43,675 bases of DNA from Thermanaerothrix sp. (GTDB taxonomy: Bacteria > Synergistota > Synergistia > Synergistales > Synergistaceae). Made by a program: the position numbers and the translations under genes. The notes beneath the pieces were generated by a model. It saw only the letters and a program-made list of their open reading frames with translations. It did no database searches and was not told the origin of the DNA. Shown here in pieces: positions 6,115 to 14,315 of this stretch. Position 1 is the stretch's first letter, and every line of letters starts with the position of its first letter. The stretch spans positions 1-43,675 of the forward strand of contig JAOACP010000016.1 of assembly GCA_026417795.1 (NCBI GenBank). Reading direction: 5' to 3'.

Positions 6115-7497
6115 CTACTCCTTTGGGGACTTGAGGACCCCAAGCATCACCGCGGTGAGGCCTGCGCCCAAGGCTATGGAAAGGGCGTACATACCGAGGT
6201 TCCCAACCGCTCCTGGTATGGGGAGGACGAAGACGCCTCCGTGGGGGGCCCTCAGCGTGCAGTGGAAGCCCATGGAAAGCGCCCCCGCCAGGGCGGAACC
6301 CGCCATTATTGAGGGGATGACCCTTATGGGGTCCGCCGCGGCGAAGGGTATGGCCCCCTCGGTGATGAACGACAGGCCCAGCACCCCCGAGGCCTTCGCG
6401 GCCTCCCGCTCCTCCCCCGAGAACTTGCCGGGGAAGATCATGGAGGCCAAGGCTATCCCAAGCGGAGGGGTCATACCCGCCGCCATCACCGCCGCCATGG
6501 GCTCGAAGGAGCCGCTCCCTAGAAGCCCCACCGCGAAGGTGTACGCCGCCTTGTTTATGGGGCCCCCCATGTCAAAGGCCATCATGGCCCCAAGGAGCAG
6601 TCCCAGCAAGGCGGCGTTGGAGGCGCTCATGCCCTTTAAAGCCCCGGTGGTGGCGTCCATGAGGGCCTTTACGGGGGTCCCAACCACGTAGAGCATGAGC
6701 AGTCCGGTGATGAGGGAGGAAATAAGGGGTATCACCAGAACCGGCATCAGCCCCTGAAGACCCTTGGGCAGCCGTACCTTTTGGGATATGAACAGGGCGC
6801 TGTAGCCCGCGATGAACCCCGAGGCTATGCCCCCAAGGAAGCCTGAGCCTATCTGGCTTGCCAGCATGCCGCCTATGAAGCCGGGGGCCAGGCCGGGACG
6901 GTCCGCGATCGAGTAGGCCATGTACGCGGAGAGCACCGGAACCATGAGGGCGAAGGCCGCGCCGCCGCCTATCTTCATCAGCGCCCACGCCAACGTGCCC
7001 TCCTGCTCGAAGGCCTTTATGCCGAAGGCGAACGAAACGGCTATGGAGAGCCCGCCGGCCACCACCAGGGGTATCATGTAGGAAACCCCCGTCATGAGGT
7101 GCTTGTATACCCCCTTGGCTGGAGCTTTCGCCGGGGTCTGGGCTTGGGGGGCCTCCTTATGCCCCGCGCCGCCTTTGGCCTTCTCCTCCGGGACCGGTTC
7201 CTTCAACAGCCGCTCTATGAGCCCCTTGGAGTCCTTTATGGCCTCCCCGGTTGATACCGACAGCACCCGCTTGCCGTGGAAGCGGTCCTTCTCAACCTTG
7301 GTGTCCGCCGCTATGATCACCCCGTCCGACAGGGCTATGTCCTCGGCGCTTAGAAGGTTCTCCGCTCCTGCGGATCCCCGGGTCTCCACCTTTATCTCGT
7401 GTCCCATCTCCCTGGCGGCCAGTTTTAACGCCTCCGCCGCCATGTAGGTGTGGGCTATGCCGGTGGGGCAGGAAGTTACCGCCACTATCTTAGCCAT
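6115..7497 (-). CDS. fruA: PTS fructose transporter subunit IIBC
   Basis: A 460-residue fused permease that imports fructose and phosphorylates it to fructose 1-phosphate. The IIB domain is about residues 1-100 with the phosphorylated cysteine Cys10 in VTSCPTGIAHT. An Ala/Lys/Pro-rich linker follows (about 105-130). The IIC domain of some 8-10 membrane segments runs from YKHLMTGVSYMIPLVVAGGL to the C-terminus, with GGPINKAAYTFAVGLL and ITEGAIPFAAADP characteristic of the fructose family. The ATG at 7497 is preceded by GGGAGGTGG at good spacing; the upstream ATG at 7539 has no such site. IIA is a separate gene upstream. A gap of 150 bases with a possible weak promoter separates them. Confidence 0.94.
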   Translation of the reverse strand: MAKIVAVTSCPTGIAHTYMAAEALKLAAREMGHEIKVETRGSAGAENLLSAEDIALSDGVIIAADTKVEKDRFHGKRVLSVSTGEAIKDSKGLIERLLKEPVPEEKAKGGAGHKEAPQAQTPAKAPAKGVYKHLMTGVSYMIPLVVAGGLSIAVSFAFGIKAFEQEGTLAWALMKIGGGAAFALMVPVLSAYMAYSIADRPGLAPGFIGGMLASQIGSGFLGGIASGFIAGYSALFISQKVRLPKGLQGLMPVLVIPLISSLITGLLMLYVVGTPVKALMDATTGALKGMSASNAALLGLLLGAMMAFDMGGPINKAAYTFAVGLLGSGSFEPMAAVMAAGMTPPLGIALASMIFPGKFSGEEREAAKASGVLGLSFITEGAIPFAAADPIRVIPSIMAGSALAGALSMGFHCTLRAPHGGVFVLPIPGAVGNLGMYALSIALGAGLTAVMLGVLKSPKE

Positions 7498-7647
7498 GAA
7501 AGCCACCTCCCGTTCGTCTTGGGGCTGATAAACAGCCATCTAGTTTGTATTTTTGTATCTTGCGGGCGCCAACCCGGAGGGACTCATGAAACTTAAAGGC
7601 CTCGTCCAACCATCGGCTTCGCCGGCGTGGGGCATCTGCCCCTTCCC

Positions 7648-8109
7648 CTAGTCCAGCTCTCCCTCCATCTGGCAGATCAAACCGTAAGCCTCCTCCGAGG
7701 AAGAGGCGGACAGAAGCCCCTCCCGGAAGCGTTGGTGCATGAGAAGCCTTGCTATGCTGGAAAGCGCTTTGAGGTGTTCCCCGTGGTCTTCCTTAGGCAC
7801 CGCGATGAGGAAGAATATCCTGGCCTTCGTGCCGTCCAGGGATCCCACGTCGACGCCCTCAATGGTTCTGCCCATGGCGATCCCAGGACGCGCCACGTGG
7901 GAGGATTTGGCGTGGGGGATAGCCACCCCGTGCCCTACCCCGGTGGTGCCCAGTGCCTCCCGATCTGCCACGTCCGCAAGATACCCCTTAAGATCCGTGA
8001 CGATCCCGTCCCTCCGCAACGCCTGGCCAAGACGCTCCAGGATCAGGTCCTTCCGGTTCTCCCTAAGGTCCAGGAGAACCCTGCCCGCAGTTAACAGCTC
8101 CCCAATCAT
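7648..8109 (-). CDS. PTS fructose-type IIA protein
   Basis: A 153-residue EIIA of the fructose/mannitol (Ntr-like) family. It accepts phosphate from HPr on His66 in the motif VGHGVAIPHAK and passes it to Cys10 of the IIBC protein. The C-terminal half (ARIFFLIAVPKEDHGEHLKALSSIARLL) is the usual EIIA-fructose block. The ATG overlaps the stop of the 1-phosphofructokinase gene by four bases (ATGA), indicating coupled translation. No HPr domain is fused, so HPr must come from elsewhere. EIIA-Ntr regulators are similar, but the operon context makes transport the better call. Confidence 0.93.
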   Translation of the reverse strand: MIGELLTAGRVLLDLRENRKDLILERLGQALRRDGIVTDLKGYLADVADREALGTTGVGHGVAIPHAKSSHVARPGIAMGRTIEGVDVGSLDGTKARIFFLIAVPKEDHGEHLKALSSIARLLMHQRFREGLLSASSSEEAYGLICQMEGELD

Positions 8110-9047
8110 GCTCCCACCTCCGATATCTTTATCCGCCTTGCGAGCTCCATGGCCCTATGGGGCTCCACCCTCGGCGGGTCCAGCTTGGTTATGGCGCAGA
8201 TGGCGAAGGCGGCCCCAAGGGAGGCGGTCTCCCTTAAGGTCATCCCCCCAGCCATCCCCAGCGCCATGGCGGCCACCATGGCGTCCCCCGCCCCCACGGT
8301 GGTGAGGGCCTCCACCTTGGGGGGCCTTGCGAGCAGGGTCTCGTCCTTTGAGAAGAACAACGCCCCCTCCGCCCCAAGGGACAGGGCCCCCACCGAGATC
8401 CCCGCCTCCCGGAGCTCCACCGCCGCCTCCAGGATTTCGCCGGGGCCCTCCTTGAGGCTTAAGACCTCCGACAGCTCCTTAAGGTTGGGCTTTATCCCGT
8501 GGGGACGGGCCTCAAGGGCAAGCCGCAGGGGTTCCCCGCTGGTGTCCACGATCACCCTTTTGCCCAGATCCTTTGCGAACCTGGTAAGGTGCGCCCACGT
8601 GTCCTTAGGGCACCCAGGAGGCAGGCTCCCGGACAGCACCACCACCGATGCTCCACACCCCCTGATGGCGTCCTCGATGGACCCCAGCATCCAGGGCCGC
8701 CAATTGAGGCCCGGAAGGTTGATGTCCGTCACGGCGTGGGTCAGAAGGTCCGACACCTTTATGTTCTCCCGCACCCTGCCCGGAACTACGGTGAAACACC
8801 CCCGTACGCCCCGCTTGCGAAGGGACTCCATGAAGAAGCTAAGGTCCTCTTCCCCCATGATCCCCAGCGCAGTGACGTCCCGGTGGCCGTAGTCCCCCAG
8901 GAAGGAGGCCACGTTTATGCCCTTCCCGGCGGCCCCCACGTGGTCGCTTTGTGCCCTGTTTACCTCCCCCACCTTGAGGCCATGGACGAAGACGGTCCTG
9001 TCCTTGGCGGGGTTGAGGGTAACCGTGGCTATCCCCATCTCTTCCAT
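8106..9047 (-). CDS. fruK: 1-phosphofructokinase
   Basis: A 313-residue PfkB-family sugar kinase that converts the fructose 1-phosphate made by the PTS into fructose 1,6-bisphosphate. Evidence: TVTLNPAKDRTVFV at the N-terminus, GAAGKGINVASFLGDYG for sugar binding, VLSGSLPPGCP, KPNLKELSEVL, and the catalytic loop TTVGAGDAMVAAMALG with its Asp base. The ATG at 9047 lies inside the end of the regulator gene and follows GGAGG by about seven bases. 6-Phosphotagatose kinases share the fold, but the fructose PTS neighbours decide the call. Confidence 0.93.
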   Translation of the reverse strand: MEEMGIATVTLNPAKDRTVFVHGLKVGEVNRAQSDHVGAAGKGINVASFLGDYGHRDVTALGIMGEEDLSFFMESLRKRGVRGCFTVVPGRVRENIKVSDLLTHAVTDINLPGLNWRPWMLGSIEDAIRGCGASVVVLSGSLPPGCPKDTWAHLTRFAKDLGKRVIVDTSGEPLRLALEARPHGIKPNLKELSEVLSLKEGPGEILEAAVELREAGISVGALSLGAEGALFFSKDETLLARPPKVEALTTVGAGDAMVAAMALGMAGGMTLRETASLGAAFAICAITKLDPPRVEPHRAMELARRIKISEVGA

Positions 9048-9808
9048 GTGAGGTCCTCCGCCACCTGGATAACCGGCACGAGGGACGCCAGGTCCCTTAC
9101 GTCCTCTTCCCTAGCCCCCCAGTCGGTTACAAGACACTCCAGATCCTCCAGGGGAAACATGCGGCACCCGGTCTGAACCTTGAGCTTCGTGTGGTCCGCC
9201 AAGAGGTACGAACGGCCCGCCGCCTTCAGCATGAGACGCTTGGTGTTTGCCTCCTCGTGGTTTGGAGTGCTGGCCCCAAATTCGGGATCCACTCCGTTGG
9301 CCCCTATGAACGCCGCGTCAAACCGCAGATTCTCAAGGCTCAGGTCCGCCAGGAACCCCACCAGGGACCGGGGGCCCTTCCGCATGATCCCCCCTATCAC
9401 CCAAAGCTCCACCGCCGGGTCCGCCATGAAGAGCTGCGCCACGTCCAGGGAGTTGGTGGCCACCGTGATCCGCCTGCCCGCAAGGCACCGGGCCGCCTGA
9501 AGGGTGGTGGTGCCGGAATCTATGAATACCCGCTCCCCGTCCCGGACCAGCTCCGCCGCCGCCCGGCCTATGGCCCGCTTCTCCTCCAGGTTCCTTATGC
9601 GCTTCTCCTTGAAGGACAGCTCCGCCCCGTAGCCCGCGGGCAGCGCCCCTCCGTGGGTGCGCCTTATGAGCCCCCGCTCCTCAAGGTCCCTGAGGTCCCG
9701 CCTAACCGTTGCCTCCGATGCCCCTATCTCCCGGGCTATCTGGGCCACCGACGTGGCCCCCAGGTTTACCCGGGCAAGCACCGCCGCCCGGCGCTCCTCC
9801 GGCAGCAA
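9029..9808 (-). CDS. fruR: DeoR-family regulator of the fructose operon
   Basis: A 259-residue cytoplasmic repressor of the DeoR family. The N-terminal winged helix (about 3-57) reads VAQIAREIGASEATVRRDLRDLEERGLIRRTHGG. The sugar-phosphate-sensing domain has the family block GERVFIDSGTTTLQAARCL and later FIGANGVD and LLADHTKL. The likely effector is fructose 1-phosphate, by analogy with other FruR/DeoR proteins. The start is a TTG with GGGAGGTGG six bases before it. It is the first gene of fruR-fruK-IIA-IIBC. The four 10-bp repeats in its leader are the obvious candidate operator, which implies self-regulation. Confidence 0.9.
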   Translation of the reverse strand: MLPEERRAAVLARVNLGATSVAQIAREIGASEATVRRDLRDLEERGLIRRTHGGALPAGYGAELSFKEKRIRNLEEKRAIGRAAAELVRDGERVFIDSGTTTLQAARCLAGRRITVATNSLDVAQLFMADPAVELWVIGGIMRKGPRSLVGFLADLSLENLRFDAAFIGANGVDPEFGASTPNHEEANTKRLMLKAAGRSYLLADHTKLKVQTGCRMFPLEDLECLVTDWGAREEDVRDLASLVPVIQVAEDLTWKRWG

Positions 9809-9821
9809 GGCGCCACCTCCC

Positions 9822-9861
9822 TTTGATTGAATTTGATTGATGTTGAACGTTTTTGATTATT
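9822..9861 (-). repeat. Four TTGA-type repeats at 10-bp intervals, candidate FruR operator
   Basis: On the plus strand TTGATT starts at 9823, 9833 and 9853 and TTGAAC at 9843, so four copies are spaced exactly 10 bp apart on one face of the helix. They lie between the -10 box and the regulator's start codon and cover the predicted start site. The layout suits cooperative binding of a DeoR-type repressor; binding itself is inferred. Confidence 0.6.
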
Positions 9862-9886
9862 TTATCCCCCTCGGGACATAAAGCAA
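9859..9886 (-). promoter_or_regulatory. Fructose operon promoter
   Basis: Minus-strand TTGCTT (9886-9881), a 16-base spacer and TAAAAT (9864-9859). The start site would be near 9851, inside the TTGA repeats, so a bound repressor would block initiation. Confidence 0.65.
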
Positions 9887-9987
9887 GAGGGGAGGGGGTT
9901 TTTCGTGGTTTCGTGGCCCCAGGACCACGTCTTCCCCTTCCCCTTAGGCCTTTGAAGGATACAAATGGAGTGAGTAGAGCTTGACTT

Positions 9988-10851
9988 TTATTGTTCTTTT
10001 CTGGTGTTCCCCGCGGTTGCGGCAAGGGCGAAGATCAGCACCATGGCCCCGCCTACGGCCTCTCCGGTGGATGGCGTCTGCCCAAGAAGCATCATCGCAA
10101 GAGCGGTGGCGTAAACCGGCTCCAGGCCGGAGACCAGCGCCGCCTTGGAGGGGCTCACGGTGCCCATGGAGGCTATGAATAGCCCGTGGGCCAGGGCGGT
10201 GAAGAGGACCCCCATGGATAGTAGCCCCAAGAGCTTGGGCAGGGTCATCGCCGGCGTTGGGTTTAAGAGAAGCCCCGGGGATAGGAGCAGGAAGGCCCAC
10301 CACTGTTGGATGCATGCCACCCGGAAGGGGTTGTTGCCCTTCACCAGCCGGGAGTTGAGGACCGCAAGGCCCGCGAAGGTGGCGCTGGACGTAAGGCCCC
10401 AGAGGATACCCGCAAGGCTCAACCCCCCCAAGCCCCGGCTCGAGGCCATGACCCCTATGCCCGCCAGGATGCCGCCGCCTAAGATAAGATCCCTGGCGGA
10501 GGGCCTTGAGATGCCAAGAAGGGCCTCCAACCCCATGGTGAAGAGCGGAAAGGAGGCGAACGCAAAGGTCCCCACCGCCACGGAAGAGACCCTTATGGAT
10601 TGGAAGAAGCTCCACCAGTGCAGGGCCAATATGGCCCCGCCCCCGGCGGCCCAAAGGCGGTCCCGTCCTTTTATGGGGGGGATCTTAAGGAGCTTGAGAA
10701 CCGGAAAGAGGGAAGCGGACGAGATAAGACACCGGCTTATGGTCACGAACCAGGAGGGCATGTCGAGCCAGGAGGACGCCACCCCGCTCATGCCGAAGAG
10801 AGCCACCGCCAGGTTGAGCCATACGAGCCCCCGAAGGCCCGGTGATGCCAT
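9988..10851 (-). CDS. DMT-superfamily (EamA) permease
   Basis: A 287-residue inner-membrane protein with about ten hydrophobic segments arranged as two EamA repeats: roughly 10-140 (LVWLNLAVALFGMSGVASSW onward) and 145-280 (LAGILWGLTSSATFAGLAVL onward). Each repeat ends in the Pro/Glu-containing helix typical of the family; the second is SPSKAALVSGLEPVYATALAMM. Members export or import amino acids and other metabolites; the substrate cannot be inferred here. The ATG at 10851 follows a G-rich stretch (GGGGGG) at suitable distance. It lies downstream of the radical SAM gene on the same strand, about 100 bases away. A GGGCCC-type hairpin with no T-tract lies in that gap. Confidence 0.85.
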   Translation of the reverse strand: MASPGLRGLVWLNLAVALFGMSGVASSWLDMPSWFVTISRCLISSASLFPVLKLLKIPPIKGRDRLWAAGGGAILALHWWSFFQSIRVSSVAVGTFAFASFPLFTMGLEALLGISRPSARDLILGGGILAGIGVMASSRGLGGLSLAGILWGLTSSATFAGLAVLNSRLVKGNNPFRVACIQQWWAFLLLSPGLLLNPTPAMTLPKLLGLLSMGVLFTALAHGLFIASMGTVSPSKAALVSGLEPVYATALAMMLLGQTPSTGEAVGGAMVLIFALAATAGNTRKEQ

Positions 10852-10952
10852 AAAAATACCCCCCTAACGGGCCCATGGGGCCCCGCTGGTCATCTTGATG
10901 TTGGGCTAGTGCACAAGCCCTCGCCCCCTCGTTGGGACCGATTGGGGGGATT

Positions 10953-12122
10953 CTAAGCCATTTCCTCCTCCGCTGGGAACAACCTGCCCGAGGATGCCTT
11001 GGATTCGATTATAAGACGCCGTATGGAGCGAGGATCCTCCAAAGGTGGGGTGCCATCGCGACCCCTAAAGGACAGGAAAAGGGGGGCAAGCCACGAGCGG
11101 ATCCCAAGCCGCCGTAGGTCCTCCCGCCGCAGAGCTCCGGCTCGCCTTGCCCTTACCATGGCCATGGCCCCCTTGGGGCCTATGCCCGGGACCCGCATGA
11201 GCTCCTCCACCTCCGCCCGGTTGGCGTCTAACGGGAAGAGATGATAGTTCCTCAGGGCCCAGCCGGTCTTGGGGTCCAGATCCCTGTCCAGGAACTCCCG
11301 GTCCCCCAGTATCTCCTTTGGGGTGAAGCCGTAATCCCGGATGAGGAAGTCCCCCTGATAGGCCCGGAGCTCCCGCAGCCTGTCCGGCGGGCTGTGGGGA
11401 AGCCGTTGGTCCTGGATCACCGGCACGTAGGCGGAGTAGTAGACCCGGCGGAGGTTGAAGCGACGGTAAAGGGCGTGTGACACGGAAAGCACCTCCCGGT
11501 CCGTCTCGTCCCCCGCCCCTAGGATGATCTGGGTGGTCTGCCCCCCCTTCAACTGCCCCAGGGCCTTCAGCTCCTCCGCCATGGACGCCACCTTCCCCAT
11601 GGGCCCCAGTATGGCGGGAGCCTCCTTCTGAGGGGCCAGCAGCTTCAGCATGTCGTCCCGCGGCACCTCCAGGTTCACGCTCACCCGGGTGGCCAGGGAA
11701 CAGAGCTGTCCTATGAGACCCCATGAGGCGCCGGGTATCACCTTGGCGTGCACGTAACCCCCGAAGCCCATCTCACGGCGGATGAGCCTTAAGGCCTCCA
11801 GCATCCTCTCCATGGTCCTGTCGGGGGAGATATCCACCGCGGAGCTGAGGAACAGCCCCTCCACCACACCGCCCCTTAACAGATCCTCGAAGATGGACGC
11901 CAGCTCCCGGGGCTCGAAGGATGCCCTGGGCACCGGGGCGCTGGCGCGGTTCACGCAGTAGGCGCAGTCGTAGGCACACCGGTTGCTCATCAGCACCTTC
12001 AGCACCCGGCACCGGTTGGCGAGCCATACCCCCGGAACGAGGCCCGCCTCGTGCCTCTCCCTCACGGGGGCGCAGGAGGCGTCGAACCGGGCGGACTCGC
12101 CTAGGATCTTGAGCTTCTCCAT
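10953..12122 (-). CDS. Radical SAM protein with C-terminal helix-hairpin-helix, putative DNA modification/repair
   Basis: A 389-residue protein. Cys49, Cys53 and Cys56 (NRCAYDCAYC) form the CxxxCxxC site for the radical SAM [4Fe-4S] cluster. LFLSSAVDISPDRTMERML and VHAKVIPGASWGLI continue the TIM-barrel core. The C-terminal part contains VEELMRVPGIGPKGAMAMVRARR (about 305-328), a helix-hairpin-helix typical of non-specific DNA binding. This architecture matches the family annotated as putative DNA modification/repair radical SAM protein. That family is usually encoded next to a protein with a uracil-DNA-glycosylase-like fold, and no such partner is seen within the flanking genes. The actual reaction is unknown. 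It has its own promoter overlapping the thiW stop. Confidence 0.85.
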   Translation of the reverse strand: MEKLKILGESARFDASCAPVRERHEAGLVPGVWLANRCRVLKVLMSNRCAYDCAYCVNRASAPVPRASFEPRELASIFEDLLRGGVVEGLFLSSAVDISPDRTMERMLEALRLIRREMGFGGYVHAKVIPGASWGLIGQLCSLATRVSVNLEVPRDDMLKLLAPQKEAPAILGPMGKVASMAEELKALGQLKGGQTTQIILGAGDETDREVLSVSHALYRRFNLRRVYYSAYVPVIQDQRLPHSPPDRLRELRAYQGDFLIRDYGFTPKEILGDREFLDRDLDPKTGWALRNYHLFPLDANRAEVEELMRVPGIGPKGAMAMVRARRAGALRREDLRRLGIRSWLAPLFLSFRGRDGTPPLEDPRSIRRLIIESKASSGRLFPAEEEMA

Positions 12123-12167
12123 CCTGTCCAGCTTCCTCGAGCCCCCCTTTGTTGGTATCTCTATGTA

Positions 12168-12196
12168 ATTATATTGCCTTTGATGATGTCAATCAA
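12168..12196 (-). promoter_or_regulatory. Promoter of the radical SAM gene
   Basis: Minus-strand TTGATT (12196-12191), a 17-base spacer and a perfect TATAAT (12173-12168). The -35 box overlaps the last codons of thiW. The gene can therefore be expressed independently of the TPP-controlled operon upstream. Confidence 0.7.
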
Positions 12197-12744
12197 TTGG
12201 CTTGAGCCCCCTTGTCTTCGTAAGCTCCGCAAGGATCAAGGAAGCCCCTCTTGCGGACCACGTGGGCCGTTAATGCCCCCAGGATGGAGCCCGGCACGCT
12301 GCTGGCGGCGAACCCCAGGGCGAGGAATCGAAATGGCACGTCCTTCCCCATGGCGGGCCCCACGAAGGCGGAGGCCAGGTAAGCCCCGGCTATGCATGTG
12401 CCCATCATCTCGAAGACGGCCGCCCCGATGGGGCGCCTTAGGAGCCTCGCCCCAATCCCCGCCATGATCGCCCCGGGTATGCTTCCAGGAAAGGCGAAGA
12501 GGGTGCCGGTCCCCAAGGCCACCCTGAGCAGGCTCCCAGCGGCGGCGCACCCCGCCGCCCACCAGGGCCCCAGGAGAACTCCCGCCAGCACGTTAATACC
12601 ATGCTGAAAGGGGTAGCACTTGGCGGGGCCTAAGGGAAACCAAAACCCCGAAAGGGCAACCGCCGTCCCCGCCAGGAGCCCCGCAACGGCAAGGCGCTTT
12701 GTGGCGGGGGAACTGAGAACTTTACGCCCCTCATCTACCTTCAT
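12193..12744 (-). CDS. thiW: Thiazole-type ECF transporter substrate-binding protein ThiW
   Basis: A 183-residue membrane protein with five or six hydrophobic segments. It matches ThiW: GLLAGTAVALSGFWFPLGPAKCYPFQHGINVLAGVLLGPWWA near the N-terminus, then LLRVALGTGTLFAFPGSIPGAIMAG. ThiW is the predicted S component for uptake of the thiamine precursor hydroxyethylthiazole; this comes from comparative genomics. It needs ECF ATPases and the T component, which are not in the window. The ATG at 12744 is preceded by GGGGAGGA; the frame is open to 12819 but without a ribosome site. It is the last gene of the TPP-riboswitch operon, about 100 bases after thiE, and its product would feed ThiM. Confidence 0.88.
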   Translation of the reverse strand: MKVDEGRKVLSSPATKRLAVAGLLAGTAVALSGFWFPLGPAKCYPFQHGINVLAGVLLGPWWAAGCAAAGSLLRVALGTGTLFAFPGSIPGAIMAGIGARLLRRPIGAAVFEMMGTCIAGAYLASAFVGPAMGKDVPFRFLALGFAASSVPGSILGALTAHVVRKRGFLDPCGAYEDKGAQAN

Positions 12745-12840
12745 GGAACAATCCTCCCCTTGTCTTAATTCTATAGCAGCTCTGAGTCGGGGCTTCCTCT
12801 GCCCCTGACCGCAGCGCATAATAGCCCCGGTGGGTTAACA

Positions 12841-13482
12841 TCAGCCCCTTACCGCCGTGAGGGCCCCTTTCACCGCCCCTTCCCTCACGCCAAAAGGCCC
12901 GAAGAGCCCTCCGCACATGGCTATCCCCGCAACCCCCGCCCCCTTAAGGGCCGCCACGTTGTCTTCGTTTATCCCCCCTATGGCCACGCAGGGGATCTTA
13001 ACCGCCCGCGCCACCCGGGCTATGCCTTGGGGCCCTATGACCACCGTGTCGTCCTTGGTGGGGGAGGGGAAGGCGGCGCCGGCTCCGATGTATGAGGCCC
13101 CATCTAGTTCCGCCCTTGCGGCGTCCTCCGGGATCCTGGCGGTTGCCCCGATGATGAAACCCTCCGGGGCTATCCGCCGGGCCTCCCCTATGGGGAGGTC
13201 CCTCTGCCCCAGGTGCACCCCCTGGGCCCTAGCCGCCAGCGCCACGTCCAGCCGGTCGTTCACCAGGATGAGACAGCCCAGGGGGCCGCAGGCCTCCACG
13301 AGGCCTCTGGCGATCCGGTACACGTCCATCCCGTCAAGGCCCTTGCAGCGAAGCTGAAGGGACTTCACCCCCTTGGAGGCGGCCTCAAGGGCTAGGTCCA
13401 CGATCTTACGGGGCTCCCCCAGGGAGGAGTCCAGGATTCCGTATACCGCCAGCTTCCGGGACAGATCCCACTGGTTTAGCAT
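12841..13482 (-). CDS. thiE: Thiamine-phosphate synthase
   Basis: A 213-residue TIM-barrel enzyme that joins HMP-pyrophosphate and thiazole phosphate to give thiamine phosphate. Key blocks are LQLRCKGLDG (where many homologs have QLREK), LVNDRLDVALAARAQGVHLG, the phosphate-binding AAFPSPTKDD near 137-146, and VAIGGINEDN followed by VAGIAMCGGLFG. The Cys in LRCKG in place of the usual Glu/Asp is a mild difference. The start overlaps the thiM stop by seven bases. TenI-like paralogs share the fold but lack the synthase motifs; thiM and thiD next door support ThiE. Confidence 0.92.
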   Translation of the reverse strand: MLNQWDLSRKLAVYGILDSSLGEPRKIVDLALEAASKGVKSLQLRCKGLDGMDVYRIARGLVEACGPLGCLILVNDRLDVALAARAQGVHLGQRDLPIGEARRIAPEGFIIGATARIPEDAARAELDGASYIGAGAAFPSPTKDDTVVIGPQGIARVARAVKIPCVAIGGINEDNVAALKGAGVAGIAMCGGLFGPFGVREGAVKGALTAVRG

Positions 13483-14315
13483 TCCACCACCTCCAGTCTC
13501 TCAAGGGCGCTCTCCACTTCCGACCCTTCCCCGGCCCCGTGATGGCACAGGAAGAGGAAGTCCAGCACGTGCTTAAGGAAACCCTCGGGGCCTGAGGCAG
13601 GCGCTGTCCATTGGGCCCACTGGGCGGCGGCCTTGAAGAGGGCGCATCCCCACACCGCCGCCCTGTAGGGCTCTACATTGGCCCCCATGGCGCAGACCAT
13701 GACGGATCCCAAGGCGCACCCAAGCCCCGGCACCGCGGCCCCCATGGGGCTTCCGCCGCTTATCACCGCCCCCCTCCCATCGAAGGCCACCACGTCGGCT
13801 TCGCCGGTGGCCGCCACGCAGCACCGAAACCTATTGGACAGCTCCAGCGCCAGCTTCAGCGCCTCTTGCGCGTCCATCCTACCTTGGGCCGCGTCAACCC
13901 CCGAGGGCTCCCAAACCCTGCCACACGCCAGCGCCAGGACCTCCCCGTAATTGCCCTTCACCACCTGCGGCCCCGAGTGGCAAAGGCTAAGCCCCACGCG
14001 GAGCCGCCCCTCAAAGGAAGAACACCCCACCGGGTCAAGTAGAAAGGGTTTCCGCTGCCCCTTGAAAAGCTTTGCCGCCAGCTGGTATGCCCTCTCCGAG
14101 TGCTCCGCCGGCGTGCCCAGGTTGATTAGCCCCGATTGGGCCATGGCGGAGGCCTCGGGCAGTTCCGCCGGCAGGTCCGTCATGATGGCCCTTCCCTTAA
14201 GGGCGTAACAGGCCTTGGCCTGCAGCGCCGAGGCCACCCGGTTGGTGACGTGGTGCACCAGCGGGGACCGCCGGGCCACCTCAAGGGCTATCCCTCTAAG
14301 CTCGTTTCCGTCCAT
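13476..14315 (-). CDS. thiM: Hydroxyethylthiazole kinase
   Basis: About 279 residues. It phosphorylates salvaged 5-(2-hydroxyethyl)-4-methylthiazole for ThiE. Evidence: PLVHHVTNRVASALQAKACYAL at the N-terminus, INLGTPAEHSERAY, FLLDPVGCSSFE, VVKGNYGEVLALA, and GGSPMGAAVPGLGCALGSVMV around the ATP/catalytic site. In many homologs that last block is TGTGCMLTA-like, so the region is somewhat divergent here (PGLGCALGS). The ATG at 14315 follows GAGGAT and overlaps the end of thiD by 28 bases. An in-frame ATG at 14342 is possible but would overlap more. Confidence 0.9.
   Translation of the reverse strand: MDGNELRGIALEVARRSPLVHHVTNRVASALQAKACYALKGRAIMTDLPAELPEASAMAQSGLINLGTPAEHSERAYQLAAKLFKGQRKPFLLDPVGCSSFEGRLRVGLSLCHSGPQVVKGNYGEVLALACGRVWEPSGVDAAQGRMDAQEALKLALELSNRFRCCVAATGEADVVAFDGRGAVISGGSPMGAAVPGLGCALGSVMVCAMGANVEPYRAAVWGCALFKAAAQWAQWTAPASGPEGFLKHVLDFLFLCHHGAGEGSEVESALERLEVVEC

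Noticed and set aside
9866-9906. Plus-strand CCCCTC...GAGGGG stem followed by TTTTT
   Set aside because: It overlaps the fructose promoter and no plus-strand gene ends there. The intervening 14-base loop is weak, so I do not call it a terminator.
10868-10885. CGGGCCCATGGGGCCCCG hairpin between the radical SAM and permease genes
   Set aside because: It is strongly paired but followed by TTAGGGG instead of a T-tract; it may only be a GC-rich palindrome.
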